A stretch of DNA of 64,000 bases from Pseudomonas viciae (GCF_004786035.1 NZ_CP035088.1:1586001-1650000); one strand, 5' to 3'. Numbered from the stretch's first letter, positions 53,653-63,625 are shown. A program made the numbers and translations. The notes: generated from the letters alone by a model not told the origin.

Positions 53653-54699
53653 ATGGCGGGTTCAGGTAAACCAGAGCCGTGTGCGTCAAATGAGTCCAGA
53701 CTCAATGCCAAGGCTTCGTCCGACGAATTGGCTATCCGCTTTCACTATGACGCCCAGGACGCTTTGATCGGGTGCAGTACTTCTGCCGGCAAAGAACAAC
53801 GCTTCTATCGAAACGATGAGTTGGCGAGCGAAATTCTGGGGGGCGCCAGCACTGCCTTCGTACGGGCGGAGGGCATGGTGCTTGCCGAACATCAGGCAGG
53901 CAGTGATCCCAAGTCCCTGTTATTGGCAGGCGATGACAAGAACAGCGTGCTCTGCGAGATCAGTCAGGCTGCCGTCAAGGGTGTTGCCTATTCACCGTAC
54001 GGCCATCGTATAGATGACGCGTTGGTGAGTAGTCATTTGGGTTACAACGGCGAGCGGCGCGAAGGGCAGACCGGCTGGTATTTGCTGGGCAAGGGTTACC
54101 GAGTTTTCAATCCTCGGCTGATGAGGTTTCACAGCCCGGATAACTTGAGTCCCTTCGGTAAGGGGGGATTGAATGCGTACATGTATTGTGTGGGGGATCC
54201 AATTAATAATGTAGACCCGGCGGGGCATGGTTTTATAGGAGCTGTGTCGCGTTTTTTTAGAAAGCCAGCAGTGTTTTCTGTGGGCGAAACTCCATCCGGG
54301 ATTTTTACCTTGACTAAGCACAGAGTCAAGTCTCCGAGTTTAAGGGTTGTTGGGGGTGAAGATGTTTTAAATGCCCAAAAAAACGTGGCTTATTTTGACA
54401 TGGTTGTTAGAAAGTATGAGGCTGAATTTATTGAAATTAGTAGTCTGGAAGTCAGGCCGAAGGTCGTGAAGAAGATGATGAGTGAACAAGATTTTTTTCT
54501 CGGAAAAACAACATCTGCATTGAAGGATTATGAATTCGCACTACTCCACAAAGGCGAGGTTGGAATTACGCGGCGTGGGGCAAAAAGACTCGAGGCGCTC
54601 GCAGAAGTATACGATGAGATGATGAAAAGCATACCAGCGAAGGAGCGCGCTGAACATTTAGCCAGTGTGGAATATAAAGTCAGAACATTCAGGACGTAG
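53653..54699 (+). CDS. Short Rhs-core protein with variable C-terminal domain
   Basis: A 348-residue protein. Residues 1-192 are the end of an Rhs/YD-repeat core, including GYRVFNPRLMRFHSPDNLS, GGLNAYMYCVGDPINNVDPAGH. Residues 193-348 are a variable domain with no recognised family (FALLHKGEVGITRRGAKRLEALA near 295-317). There is no signal peptide, PAAR or other secretion domain. The variable part is more AT-rich than the core. The next gene is a copy of the same core with a different end. GGAGAGCAACA precedes the ATG. Confidence 0.85.
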   Translation: MAGSGKPEPCASNESRLNAKASSDELAIRFHYDAQDALIGCSTSAGKEQRFYRNDELASEILGGASTAFVRAEGMVLAEHQAGSDPKSLLLAGDDKNSVLCEISQAAVKGVAYSPYGHRIDDALVSSHLGYNGERREGQTGWYLLGKGYRVFNPRLMRFHSPDNLSPFGKGGLNAYMYCVGDPINNVDPAGHGFIGAVSRFFRKPAVFSVGETPSGIFTLTKHRVKSPSLRVVGGEDVLNAQKNVAYFDMVVRKYEAEFIEISSLEVRPKVVKKMMSEQDFFLGKTTSALKDYEFALLHKGEVGITRRGAKRLEALAEVYDEMMKSIPAKERAEHLASVEYKVRTFRT

Positions 54700-54801
54700 G
54701 CGGGCTCTACCCCAGGAATTAAGACAAGTTCTGGTCATGTTTTTTTTGAAATGACGTGCCATGGAAGGTCCGTGGCAGCCAACGTGAACACGGAGAGCAA
54801 C

Positions 54802-55920
54802 ATGGCAGGTTCAGATAAGACAGAGCATCCAGTGTCCAATGAATCCCCATCCAATGTCAGCGCTTCGTCCGGCGACACGGTTATCCGCTTTCACTATGAT
54901 GCCCAGGACGCCTTGATCGGTCGCAGTACGGTTGATGGCAAAGAACAACGCTTCTACCGAAACGATGAATTGGCGAGCGAGGTCCAGGGGGGCGTCAGCC
55001 GTACCTTTGTACGTGCAGAGGGCATGGTGCTTGCCGAACACCAGGCAGGCAGTGATCCAAAATCCCTGTTATTGGTGGGCGATGACAAGAACAGCGTGCT
55101 CTGCGAGATCAGTCAGGCTACCGTCAAGGGTGTAGCCTATTCACCGTACGGCCATCGTATAGATGACGCATCGGTGGGTAATCATCTGGGTTACAACGGC
55201 GAGCGGCGCGAAAGGCAGACCGGCTGGTATTTGCTGGGCAAGGGCTACCGTGTCTTCAATCCTCGGTTGATGAGGTTTCACAGCCCGGACAACTTGAGCC
55301 CGTTTGGGGAAAGGGGATTGAATGCGTATATGTATTGTGTGGGGGATCCAATTAATAATGTGGATCCGACGGGGCATATTCCTTCTGGGGGGGTAGTAAA
55401 GCTTTTTACTCATACCACTGAGTCCGCTAAATACCTCCCCGGCTTTGAAAAAATTCCTGATAGTTTTCTAAGAGCCAACCCAGATAAAGCTGTGCTAGGT
55501 ATTGAGAGTCCGGCGTCTATGAATATTATTCGGCCTCAGGACGTAAAGGTTCTCAAGAAAAGGATGGGTTTTTATGGGGATGTTGTTGGCTTCCGGAAAG
55601 CGGATTATCTAACTTACGGGTTTCGTACTAATGATCCTGGGCTGCTTCTAGACCAGCTCGCGGCGAAAAGTGAGTATTTACGCAGCGTCAAGGTGTTTGA
55701 GGCAGCCCAGAGTGAGTATCAGTTTGCCAGAACGCATACATATAGATTTGGCATGACCAGGCATAGCCGGAGAGACTTTGAAATAATTGCGGGTGCTGAC
55801 AAAAAAATGATTGCACTCGCAGATAGGGTGGAGCAGGAGAAGTACTTTAAAAAATTAAAACTCGGAGCGGCGGAAATGGAGAACATTCGCGAAGTAGCGG
55901 AGTGGCCCCCCAATGGCTAA
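54802..55920 (+). CDS. Short Rhs-core protein, tandem copy with a different C-terminal domain
   Basis: A 372-residue protein aligning without gaps to the preceding gene through residue 192 (core), with only scattered substitutions. Residues 193-372 differ but keep a related pattern (YQFARTHTYRFGMTRHSRRD near 306-325 beside YEFALLHKGEVGITRRGA in the first). No secretion signal is visible. The ATG at 54802 is preceded by GGAGAGCAAC, as in the first copy. The last codons overlap a 27-residue frame that may be an immunity-gene stub. Confidence 0.85.
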   Translation: MAGSDKTEHPVSNESPSNVSASSGDTVIRFHYDAQDALIGRSTVDGKEQRFYRNDELASEVQGGVSRTFVRAEGMVLAEHQAGSDPKSLLLVGDDKNSVLCEISQATVKGVAYSPYGHRIDDASVGNHLGYNGERRERQTGWYLLGKGYRVFNPRLMRFHSPDNLSPFGERGLNAYMYCVGDPINNVDPTGHIPSGGVVKLFTHTTESAKYLPGFEKIPDSFLRANPDKAVLGIESPASMNIIRPQDVKVLKKRMGFYGDVVGFRKADYLTYGFRTNDPGLLLDQLAAKSEYLRSVKVFEAAQSEYQFARTHTYRFGMTRHSRRDFEIIAGADKKMIALADRVEQEKYFKKLKLGAAEMENIREVAEWPPNG

Positions 55921-55996
55921 TTGGTTTTTCGAACTGAAAAGTGGCGAGCAGTACCGCGATATCCAGTTTCGGATCGCTCATCACTCAAGCCTGTAA
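55913..55996 (+). CDS. Truncated putative immunity-gene start (27 residues)
   Basis: An ATG at 55913 overlaps the last codons of the second Rhs-core gene and opens a 27-residue frame beginning MANWFFELKSGEQYRD. GGAG lies about 10 bp upstream. Overlapping starts like this are how immunity genes often begin after a toxin end. The frame stops at 55996, so any immunity protein is truncated. It could be a non-gene. Confidence 0.4.
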   Translation: MANWFFELKSGEQYRDIQFRIAHHSSL

Positions 55997-56075
55997 AAAA
56001 CTACCCAGCTTCTCGTCCCTCCCATCCAGATCGGCGATACTCGCTCCATCCGCCCTCTGGATATCGAGGAACCGC

Positions 56076-57200
56076 ATGCCGCTTCACGTCTTGGACAGTC
56101 TGTCCGCCATCGCCCCGCACGAGTGGGACGCGCTGGTGCCCGCCAATCAACCGTTCCTGCGCCACGCCTTCCTGAGCACCTTGGAGGACAGCGCCAGCCT
56201 GGGCGCGCATTCCGGTTGGCAGCCGGAGCATTTGCTGCACATGGAAGACGGTCGTCTGCTGGCGGCCTTGCCCAGCTACCGCAAGTGGCATTCCTACGGT
56301 GAATACGTGTTCGACCACGCCTGGGCTGACGCCTGCGCCCGGGCCGGGATCGAGTACTACCCCAAGCTGCTGACGGCGGTGCCGTTCAGTCCGGTCAGCG
56401 GTCCGCGATTGCTGGCGGCCTGTGTGGAGGACGGCCTGGAATTGTTGGGCAGCCTGCCGGGTTATCTGGAAATCGAAGGGCTTTCCAGCGCCCACATCAA
56501 CTTCACCGATGCTTTCACCGACGCGGCGCTGGCCGGGCAGGAGGGCTGGTTGCAGCGGATTGGTTGCCAGTACCACTGGCGCAATCGCGGTTATCGAGAC
56601 TTTCAGGATTTTCTCGACGGGCTCAGTTCCCGCAAGCGCAAGCAGATGCGCAAGGAGCGTGAGCAGGTGGCGGGGCAGGGCATCGAGTTTGAATGGCTCG
56701 AAGGTCAGCAACTGGACGAGGCCCAGTGGGATTTTGTCTACGCCTGTTACGCCAACACCTACGCTGTACGGCGGCAGGCGCCGTACCTGACCCGGGCGTT
56801 TTTCAGCCTGCTGGCCGAACGCATGCCCGAGGCCATTCGCGTGGTGCTGGCCAAGCAAGGTTCACGGCCAGTGGCGATGGCGTTCAGCCTGGTGGGTGGC
56901 GACAGTCTCTACGGGCGCTACTGGGGTTGCCTGGCGGAGTTCGACCGCTTGCACTTCGAGACCTGTTTCTACCAGGGCATGGACTACGCGATTGCCCATG
57001 GCTTGCAGCGTTTTGATGCCGGGGCCCAGGGTGAGCACAAATTGATTCGTGGTTTCGAGCCGGTGATTACCCGCTCGTGGCATTACTTGCGTCATCCCGG
57101 TTTGAAAACCGCGGTTGAAGATTTTCTCGCACGGGAACAGGAGGGGGTGCTGGCGTATGCCGAAGAGGCGAAAACAGCACTGCCTTATCGGCAGTGCTGA
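56076..57200 (+). CDS. DUF482 (GNAT/FemAB-like) protein
   Basis: A 374-residue protein of the DUF482 group, which has a FemAB/GNAT-like fold and is sometimes called peptidoglycan-associated. Motifs include PFSPVSGPRLLA, SSRKRKQMRKEREQV and GAQGEHKLIRGFEP. The acyl acceptor is unknown. The ATG at 56076 gives the family N-terminus MPLHVLDSLSAI; upstream in-frame residues lack similarity. Confidence 0.8.
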   Translation: MPLHVLDSLSAIAPHEWDALVPANQPFLRHAFLSTLEDSASLGAHSGWQPEHLLHMEDGRLLAALPSYRKWHSYGEYVFDHAWADACARAGIEYYPKLLTAVPFSPVSGPRLLAACVEDGLELLGSLPGYLEIEGLSSAHINFTDAFTDAALAGQEGWLQRIGCQYHWRNRGYRDFQDFLDGLSSRKRKQMRKEREQVAGQGIEFEWLEGQQLDEAQWDFVYACYANTYAVRRQAPYLTRAFFSLLAERMPEAIRVVLAKQGSRPVAMAFSLVGGDSLYGRYWGCLAEFDRLHFETCFYQGMDYAIAHGLQRFDAGAQGEHKLIRGFEPVITRSWHYLRHPGLKTAVEDFLAREQEGVLAYAEEAKTALPYRQC

Positions 57201-57216
57201 TCTTCGCGGGTATGAC

Positions 57217-57906
57217 TCAGCGGGTTTCCTGGCCCAGCCAGCGGTAAGAAACACCGCCGATGACCGCACCCAGCAGCGGTGCGACCCAGAACAGCCACAG
57301 TTGCTCGATGGCCCAGCCGCCGACGATCAGCGCCGGACCGGTACTGCGGGCCGGGTTGACCGAAGTGTTGGTGACCGGAATCGAGATCAGGTGAATCAGC
57401 GTCAGGCCCAGGCCGATGGCTATCGGTGCCAGCCCGGCCGGTGCACGTTTATCGGTGGCGCCGAGGATGATCAGGATGAACATCGCCGTCATGACCAGTT
57501 CGGTGACAAAACCTGCCGCCATCGAATAGCCACCGGGCGAATGCTCGCCGTAACCGTTCGAGGCCAGCCCGGACGCGGCCAGGTCAAAGCCTTCCTTGCC
57601 GCTGGCGATGAAGTAGATCAACGCGGCGGCCAGCACGCCACCGATGACCTGGGCGATGATGTAGGCAGGCAACTCCCTGGCCGGAAACCGCCCGCCCACG
57701 GACAAGCCTAGCGACACCGCTGGGTTGAGGTGGCAACCCGAGATATGACCGATGGCAAATGCCATGGTCAACACCGTCAGGCCGAACGCCAGGGCAACCC
57801 CCAGCACGCCAATCCCGGAGGCAGCCAATACCGCGCTGCCGCAGCCGCCCAACACCAGCCAGAACGTACCTAGCAACTCAGTCACAGAGCGTTTGAATAA
57901 AGACAT
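57217..57906 (-). CDS. aqpZ: Aquaporin Z
   Basis: A 229-residue MIP channel with six helices and two NPA motifs ([10 protein letters not shown] and [10 protein letters not shown]). The selectivity filter residues around these motifs fit a water channel rather than a glycerol facilitator. The ATG at 57906 ([15 protein letters not shown]) was chosen over an upstream in-frame start because it begins the first helix. Confidence 0.93.
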   Translation of the reverse strand: MSLFKRSVTELLGTFWLVLGGCGSAVLAASGIGVLGVALAFGLTVLTMAFAIGHISGCHLNPAVSLGLSVGGRFPARELPAYIIAQVIGGVLAAALIYFIASGKEGFDLAASGLASNGYGEHSPGGYSMAAGFVTELVMTAMFILIILGATDKRAPAGLAPIAIGLGLTLIHLISIPVTNTSVNPARSTGPALIVGGWAIEQLWLFWVAPLLGAVIGGVSYRWLGQETR

Positions 57907-58024
57907 AAGCATCCTTGATAAAGCAGTCGTGATCGATCGGTTATGCATCCAGCAGAATTACGACAGGTTCATCTCCAGAACCTGAGCTGAGTACAGCAGG
58001 GTTTATCGACAAATCCAGCGGCAC

Positions 58025-58060
58025 AAAAAAACCGCCAGAGTCATGGACTGTGGCGGTTTC
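58025..58060 (-). terminator. Rho-independent terminator for the ABC exporter gene
   Basis: On the minus strand AAACCGCCA pairs with TGGCGGTTT and is followed by a T run. Confidence 0.85.
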
Positions 58061-58175
58061 GGCCGTGGTCGGCGGGGAGTATGTCGTTGCTGTATGGGCT
58101 AAATGGATTCTGGACAGATTTTTTCAGAAAGGCCTTGGGGTTGGTTCAAACCCGGACCCCTGTGGCGGGTAGGGA

Positions 58176-60008
58176 TCAGTCAATCCCCACAAATCCACCC
58201 GTCTGATGTTGCCACAGTCGCGCATACAACCCGCCATGGGCCAGCAGTTCGGCGTGGCTGCCGGTTTCGGCGATGCGGCCGTTTTCCAGTACCACCAACC
58301 GGTCCATCCGGGCGATGGTGGAGAGGCGGTGGGCGATGGCGATCACGGTCTTGCCTTGCATCAAGGTCTCGAGGCTTTCCTGGATCGCCGCCTCGACTTC
58401 CGAGTCCAGCGCTGAGGTTGCTTCGTCCATGATCAGGATCGGCGCGTCCTTGAGCAGTACCCGCGCGATAGCGATGCGTTGGCGCTGGCCGCCGGACAGT
58501 TTCACGCCGCGCTCACCCACGTGGGCATCGAAGCCGGTGCGGCCTTCGGCGTCCGACAGCAGTGGGATGAACTCATCGGCGCGGGCCTTGCGCACGGCCT
58601 CCCAGAGTTGCGCATCGGTAGCGTCGGGCTTGCCGTACAGCAGGTTGTCGCGAATCGAGCGGTGCAGCAGCGAGGTGTCCTGGGTGATCATGCCGATGCG
58701 TTCGCGCAGGCTTTCCTGGCCGACTTCGGCAATGTCCTGGCCATCGATGAGGATGCGCCCGGCTTGCACGTCATAGAGGCGCAGCAGCAGGTTGACCAAG
58801 GTGGATTTACCCGCGCCGGACGGGCCGATCAGGCCGATTTTCTCGCCGGGCCTGATGGTCAGGTTGAGGTCGCCGATCACCCCGCTTTTCTTGCCATAGT
58901 GGAAGTCCACATGCTCGAAACGCACTTCGCCCCGGGCCACCGCCAAGGGCTTGGCCTGGTCGCGGTCGGTGACGCTGACCGGTTGGGCGATGGTCTGCAA
59001 ACCGTCCTGGACCATGCCGATGTTTTCGAAGATGCCGTTGACCACCCACATGATCCAGCCGGACATGTTGACGATGCGGATCACCAGCCCGGTCGCCAGG
59101 GCAATGGCGCCGACGCTGATCAGCGATTGAGTCCACAGCCACAGTGCCAGCGCCGTGGTGCCGACGATCAGCAGGCCGTTCATGGTGGTGATGACCACGT
59201 CCATGCTGGTCACCACGCGGCCGGCCAACTGGGCTTTTTCGGTCTGTTCCTGGATGGCTTCGCGGGCGTATTGCTGTTCGAAGTTGGTATGGGCGAACAG
59301 CTTCAGGGTGGTGATGTTGGTGTAGCCATCGACGATCCGGCCCATGAGTTTGGAGCGGGCATCGGACGACACCACCGAGCGCTCCTTGACCCTCGGCACG
59401 AAATAACAGAGTGCGCCGATGTAGGCAGCGATCCAGATCAGCAGCGGGATCATCAGGCGCCAGTCGGCCTCGGCGAACAGCACCAGGGAACTGACGGCGT
59501 AGATCAGCACGTGCCACAACGCATCCACGGCTTGCACCGCCGAGTCACGCAGGGAGTTGCCGGTCTGCATGATGCGCTGGGCGATGCGTCCGGCGAAATC
59601 GTTCTGGAAGAAATTCAGGCTTTGCTTGAGCACGTAGCTATGATTTTGCCAGCGGATCAGGCTGGTCATGCCGGGGCTCAGGGTCTGGTGCACCAGCAGG
59701 TCATGCAGGGCCACGAAGATCGGCCGAAAGACCAGTGCCACCACGGCCATCCAGGCCAGTTCGAGGCCGTGGAGCTTGAAGAAGTCGACGTTGGGCGTGC
59801 CTTGGGTCAGGTCGATGATGCGGCTCAGGTAGCTGAACAGCGCCACCTCGATCAGCGCGCCGATCAGGCCCACCACCAGCAGCACGGCGAAGCTGGGCCA
59901 GACTTGTTTCAGGTAGTACGTGTAGAAGGGCAGGACGCGGTTCGGCGGGGCCGAGGTCGGGGCGTCGCGGAAGATGTCGATCAGTTTTTCGAAGCGGCGA
60001 TAAACCAT
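58176..60008 (-). CDS. MsbA/multidrug-type ABC exporter (fused permease-ATPase)
   Basis: A 610-residue half-transporter. The N-terminal domain has about six membrane helices (residues 30-330). The ATPase domain shows Walker A GPSGAGKSTL, signature LSGGQRQRIAIARVLL, Walker B ILIMDEATSALDSE and the switch His (AIAHRLSTI). The substrate is unknown, with lipid or drug export typical. It is followed by a terminator. Confidence 0.92.
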   Translation of the reverse strand: MVYRRFEKLIDIFRDAPTSAPPNRVLPFYTYYLKQVWPSFAVLLVVGLIGALIEVALFSYLSRIIDLTQGTPNVDFFKLHGLELAWMAVVALVFRPIFVALHDLLVHQTLSPGMTSLIRWQNHSYVLKQSLNFFQNDFAGRIAQRIMQTGNSLRDSAVQAVDALWHVLIYAVSSLVLFAEADWRLMIPLLIWIAAYIGALCYFVPRVKERSVVSSDARSKLMGRIVDGYTNITTLKLFAHTNFEQQYAREAIQEQTEKAQLAGRVVTSMDVVITTMNGLLIVGTTALALWLWTQSLISVGAIALATGLVIRIVNMSGWIMWVVNGIFENIGMVQDGLQTIAQPVSVTDRDQAKPLAVARGEVRFEHVDFHYGKKSGVIGDLNLTIRPGEKIGLIGPSGAGKSTLVNLLLRLYDVQAGRILIDGQDIAEVGQESLRERIGMITQDTSLLHRSIRDNLLYGKPDATDAQLWEAVRKARADEFIPLLSDAEGRTGFDAHVGERGVKLSGGQRQRIAIARVLLKDAPILIMDEATSALDSEVEAAIQESLETLMQGKTVIAIAHRLSTIARMDRLVVLENGRIAETGSHAELLAHGGLYARLWQHQTGGFVGID

Positions 60009-60092
60009 TTGTAAATGCCCTGGCAGGGGCTCTCCTTTTTGCTATGAGCGGCGCGGGATCACCGCCGCCGCTCAGGCTTGCCGTGCGCCTCT

Positions 60093-60656
60093 TCAGTCGA
60101 TGCGCTTGGCCGACTTGATGAGCACAGGGTCGATCGGCACGTTTTGCATGCCTTGTTTGGTGGTGGTCTGGGAGTTGACGATGATGTCCACGACGTCCAT
60201 GCCCTTGACCACTTTGGCGAACACCGCGTAACCGGCGTCACGGCCCGGGTCGAGGAATGCGTTGTCAGCCACGTTGATGAAGAACTGGCTGGTGGCCGAG
60301 TCCGGGTTGGACGTGCGCGCCATCGACAAGGTACCGCGAACGTTGTGCAGGCCATTGCTGGCTTCGTTCTTGATCGGGGCCTTGGTGTCTTTTTGCTGCA
60401 TGCTCGTAGTGAAGCCGCCGCCCTGGGCCATGAAGCCCGGGATCACACGGTGGAAAATCGTGTTGTTGTAAAAGCCGCTGTCCACGTACTCCAGAAAGTT
60501 CTTGGTACTGATGGGGGCCTTGACCGGGTCCAGTTCGATTTCGATCTGGCCGTTGGTGGTTTCAAGCAGTACGTGTGGTGCCTTGGTCGGCTGAGCAGCC
60601 ATCAGGTTGGCGGCAAACAGTACGGTGCCAGCGGCGAGGGCGATTTTTTTCAGCAT
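60093..60656 (-). CDS. ppiA: Periplasmic peptidyl-prolyl isomerase (cyclophilin A)
   Basis: A 187-residue cyclophilin with a signal peptide (about residues 1-21, ending LMA). The catalytic Arg and Phe/Met/Gln set is present in [18 protein letters not shown] and [10 protein letters not shown]. It assists folding in the periplasm. The ATG at 60656 is preferred because it starts the signal peptide; upstream in-frame codons are open but dissimilar. It lies 4 bp after the hydrolase gene, same strand. Confidence 0.92.
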   Translation of the reverse strand: MLKKIALAAGTVLFAANLMAAQPTKAPHVLLETTNGQIEIELDPVKAPISTKNFLEYVDSGFYNNTIFHRVIPGFMAQGGGFTTSMQQKDTKAPIKNEASNGLHNVRGTLSMARTSNPDSATSQFFINVADNAFLDPGRDAGYAVFAKVVKGMDVVDIIVNSQTTTKQGMQNVPIDPVLIKSAKRID

Positions 60657-60660
60657 GGGT

Positions 60661-61464
60661 TCAATGATCCTGAGTGGTGGAATCGGTTGCGGTGAAAAAT
60701 TCGAGCAGGGTTTGGTTGAAGCGTTCGGGTTGATCCAGCGGGGTAGCGTGCCGTGAATCGGCGATGACCACCAGCCGTGCATCGGGCAGCAGTTTTACAT
60801 AGGCTTCTTTCAGCGCCACCGGGGTGTAGTCGTGGTCGGCGCAAATGACCAGGGTTGGACAGGCGACCTGTGAAAGTCGTTCCTGGACGCCCCAGCCGAC
60901 GATGGCATCGAAGCTGGCGAGATAAGCACGTTTGTCGTTTTTTGCCCAGCGCCGGGCCATTTCCAGGCGTAACTCGGTTTGCCCAGGCTTGGGAAACAAC
61001 TTGGCGCCCAGGGCCTTGCCGATGGTTTCCAGGCTGAGGATACGCATCAGGCTCCAACGCTTGAACCATTGCCAGCAATCGTCGGGCGTGCGCACTTTGA
61101 CTTCCGGCGCGCTGTTGACGATGCACAGGCTCTTGACCAGATGAGGTTCATCCACCGCCAACTGAAAAGCGATCATGCCGCCCATGGACCAACCCACCAG
61201 ATGCACCGGGCCTAGCGCCAGGTGTTCGATCAGGGCGATCAGGTCGGCGCTGAAACCTTCGATGCTGTAGCGCTCCCGCGGCTTGTCGGAGCGGCCGTGG
61301 CCGCGTACATCCACCACGATCAGGTGGTAACGGGCGGACAGCACCGGGATCTGCTTTTCCCAATCCCGGGTGCTGGAGCCCAACCCGTGGACCAGCAGCA
61401 AGGGCGCTCCGTGACCGTATTCCTCGTAGTGCAGGTTGCAACCTTCGTGTTCGAAATAGGCCAT
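60661..61464 (-). CDS. Alpha/beta-hydrolase
   Basis: A 267-residue hydrolase. The nucleophile elbow is [12 protein letters not shown] with the active-site Ser. The Asp is in [11 protein letters not shown] and the His in [10 protein letters not shown]. The oxyanion-hole region is [15 protein letters not shown]. The substrate is unknown; it may be an esterase or lactonase-like enzyme. It starts 14 bp downstream of the LysR gene stop on the same strand, and its stop lies 4 bp before ppiA. Confidence 0.88.
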   Translation of the reverse strand: MAYFEHEGCNLHYEEYGHGAPLLLVHGLGSSTRDWEKQIPVLSARYHLIVVDVRGHGRSDKPRERYSIEGFSADLIALIEHLALGPVHLVGWSMGGMIAFQLAVDEPHLVKSLCIVNSAPEVKVRTPDDCWQWFKRWSLMRILSLETIGKALGAKLFPKPGQTELRLEMARRWAKNDKRAYLASFDAIVGWGVQERLSQVACPTLVICADHDYTPVALKEAYVKLLPDARLVVIADSRHATPLDQPERFNQTLLEFFTATDSTTQDH

Positions 61465-61478
61465 CGGCGAAGTCCTCG

Positions 61479-62402
61479 TCACGCTTGTTCAGGGGCGGCG
61501 AACGGCGCATCCAGCGGCGCAGTGTCGAAGGTGCGCAGCAATTCGATAAGGATTTGCGTGGCCGGGCCCAGGGGTTTTTCCTTGTTCGAATACAAATAGA
61601 AGCTCGGGTTGCGGCTGCCGCCCTGATCCAAGGGTAGCCGCTTAAGCGTGCCTTCCTTGAGTTCCCGTTCGATCATGTGCCGGGGCAGCCAGGCGAAGCC
61701 CAGGCCGCTGCCAACGAACGTCGCGGCGGTGGCCAGGCTGCCGACGGTCCAGCGTTGTTCGGCACCGAGCCAACCAACGTCGCGCGGTTGCTGGCGTCCG
61801 GAGTCGCGGATGACCACTTGCAACTGGCTCTCCAGGTCCTGGAACGTCAGTTCGCGGTTGAGGCGATGCAGGGCGTGTTCGGGATGGGCCACCGCGACGA
61901 ACTCCACGTCGCTCAATTCAGCGCCCAGGTAACCAGGAATGCTGAAGCCGCTGATAGCCAGGTCGGCCACGCCTTCGAGCAGCACTTCTTCCACCCCCGA
62001 CAGCACTTCTTCGCGCAACCGCACGCGGCAGCCGCGGCTCTGCGGCATGAACGCCGTCAGGGCCCGAACGAGGCGGGCGGTGGGGTAGGCGGCGTCGACC
62101 ACCAGGCGCACTTCCGCTTCCCAGCCTTGCTCCATGTGGTGGGCCAGGTCTTCCAACTGGCTGGCCTGTTTCACCAGTTGCCGGGAGCGGCGCAGCAGCA
62201 CGCCGCCGGCTTCGGTCAACACGGCTTTGCGCCCATCGATGCGCAGCAACGGTACGCCGAGCTGATCCTGCATACGGGCCACGGTGTAACTCACCGACGA
62301 CTGGGAACGATGCAGCACTTCGGCGGCCTGGGCGAAGCCGCCATGATCCACCACGGCCTGTAATGTTCGCCATTGATCAAGGGTCACGCGGGGCGCTTTC
62401 AA
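61479..62402 (-). CDS. LysR-family transcriptional regulator
   Basis: A 307-residue regulator with a winged helix-turn-helix at about residues 8-65 (LQAVVDHGGFAQAAEVLHRSQSSVSYTVARMQ) and an effector-binding domain after about residue 90. It is upstream of the hydrolase-ppiA genes on the same strand and divergent from the small exported protein gene. The effector is unknown. Confidence 0.92.
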   Translation of the reverse strand: MKAPRVTLDQWRTLQAVVDHGGFAQAAEVLHRSQSSVSYTVARMQDQLGVPLLRIDGRKAVLTEAGGVLLRRSRQLVKQASQLEDLAHHMEQGWEAEVRLVVDAAYPTARLVRALTAFMPQSRGCRVRLREEVLSGVEEVLLEGVADLAISGFSIPGYLGAELSDVEFVAVAHPEHALHRLNRELTFQDLESQLQVVIRDSGRQQPRDVGWLGAEQRWTVGSLATAATFVGSGLGFAWLPRHMIERELKEGTLKRLPLDQGGSRNPSFYLYSNKEKPLGPATQILIELLRTFDTAPLDAPFAAPEQA

Positions 62403-62452
62403 ATTGAGCTCCTCTTGTCCTAAGCTGGCGGTCCCTTGGTGGAGACTGCCGA

Positions 62453-62767
62453 ATGAAGAAAATCTGTTGTGCGGTGCTGGCCCTGTTGCCGCTGACTGCG
62501 TTTGCCTATCCGATCGATGTGGAAAAACACCTCAACGGCCTGAGCATCGACTACAACGCCTATGACACCGATGCCGACATCGGTTCCATCCAGGTCAACA
62601 ACTACGGCAGCACTGACGCGGCCTGCACCGTGGTGTTCAGCAATGGCCCCGAAGCACCGCGCACCCGCAAGATCGAAGTCGCCGCCGGCAAGTTCAAGAA
62701 CGCCACGGCCAAGTTCAACCGCAACATCATCAAGCTGCGCATCAAGCTGACCTGCCAGCCGAAATAG
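62453..62767 (+). CDS. Small exported conserved protein
   Basis: A 104-residue protein with a signal peptide (about residues 1-18, ending AFA). The mature part is beta-rich, with two cysteines (DAACTVV and LTCQPK) likely paired. Homologues in Pseudomonas are sometimes mislabelled as 3-phosphoglycerate kinase. Function is unknown. It is divergent from the LysR gene. Confidence 0.8.
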   Translation: MKKICCAVLALLPLTAFAYPIDVEKHLNGLSIDYNAYDTDADIGSIQVNNYGSTDAACTVVFSNGPEAPRTRKIEVAAGKFKNATAKFNRNIIKLRIKLTCQPK

Positions 62768-62918
62768 CCCGGCAGCGGGGCAGGCACGCGTTGCTTGCTC
62801 CGCTTATAAACGAAATTATCGATGCTTTACAGCAATTATTTGCGCTTTTTCATCGATACGGCTGCGCTTAACCTTCACTCCATCGACTGACAACAATTTC
62901 CGATGGAGGCTACATCCC

Positions 62919-63518
62919 ATGTCCCGCGTTCTGATCATCGAAAGCAGTGCCCGCCAGCAAGATTCGGTTTCCCGTCAACTGACCCAGACCTTCATCAGCC
63001 AATGGAAAGCCGCACACCCAGCCGATGAAATCACTGTTCGTGACCTGGCCATCAACCCGGTGCCGCACCTGGACGCCAGCCTGCTGGGTGGCTGGATGAA
63101 ACCTGTCGAGCAGCGCAATGACATCGAGAACGCTTCGCTGGAGCGCTCCAACCAGTTGACTGATGAATTGCTGGCCGCCGACGTTCTGGTGATGGCTGCG
63201 CCGATGTACAACTTCGCCATCCCCAGCACCTTGAAAGCCTGGCTCGACCACGTGCTGCGTGCCGGCGTGACCTTCAAGTACACCCCCACGGGCCCTCAAG
63301 GCCTGCTGGCTGGCAAACGCGCCTTTGTGCTGACCGCTCGCGGCGGTATCCATGCCGGTGGCAGCACCGACCATCAGGAACCCTACCTGCGTCAGGTCAT
63401 GGGCTTCATCGGCATCCACGACGTGACCTTCATCCATGCCGAAGGCATGAACCTGGGAGGGGATTTCCAGGAGAAGGGTTTGAATCAGGCCAACGCCAAA
63501 CTGTCCCAGGTCGCCTGA
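62919..63518 (+). CDS. azoR: FMN-dependent NADH-azoreductase AzoR
   Basis: A 199-residue flavodoxin-fold quinone/azo reductase. The FMN-binding loops read SSARQQDSVSRQLTQTF, AAPMYNFAIPSTLKAWLDHV and TARGGIHAGG. It reduces azo dyes and quinones with NADH. A GGAGG precedes the ATG. A strong terminator follows. Confidence 0.93.
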   Translation: MSRVLIIESSARQQDSVSRQLTQTFISQWKAAHPADEITVRDLAINPVPHLDASLLGGWMKPVEQRNDIENASLERSNQLTDELLAADVLVMAAPMYNFAIPSTLKAWLDHVLRAGVTFKYTPTGPQGLLAGKRAFVLTARGGIHAGGSTDHQEPYLRQVMGFIGIHDVTFIHAEGMNLGGDFQEKGLNQANAKLSQVA

Positions 63519-63625
63519 TCCGTTAATCCTCGGATAATCGCCAGGTGGTCTAGTGACCTGGCGCTTCCCTTCAAACCGTTTTGCGCATCGAACCTCCCTT
63601 TGCACTTGTTGCTCCTGAGTGCAGT

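Noticed and set aside
58479..60014. 511-codon plus-strand frame across the ABC exporter
   Set aside because: Shadow frame; the minus-strand product has all ABC motifs.
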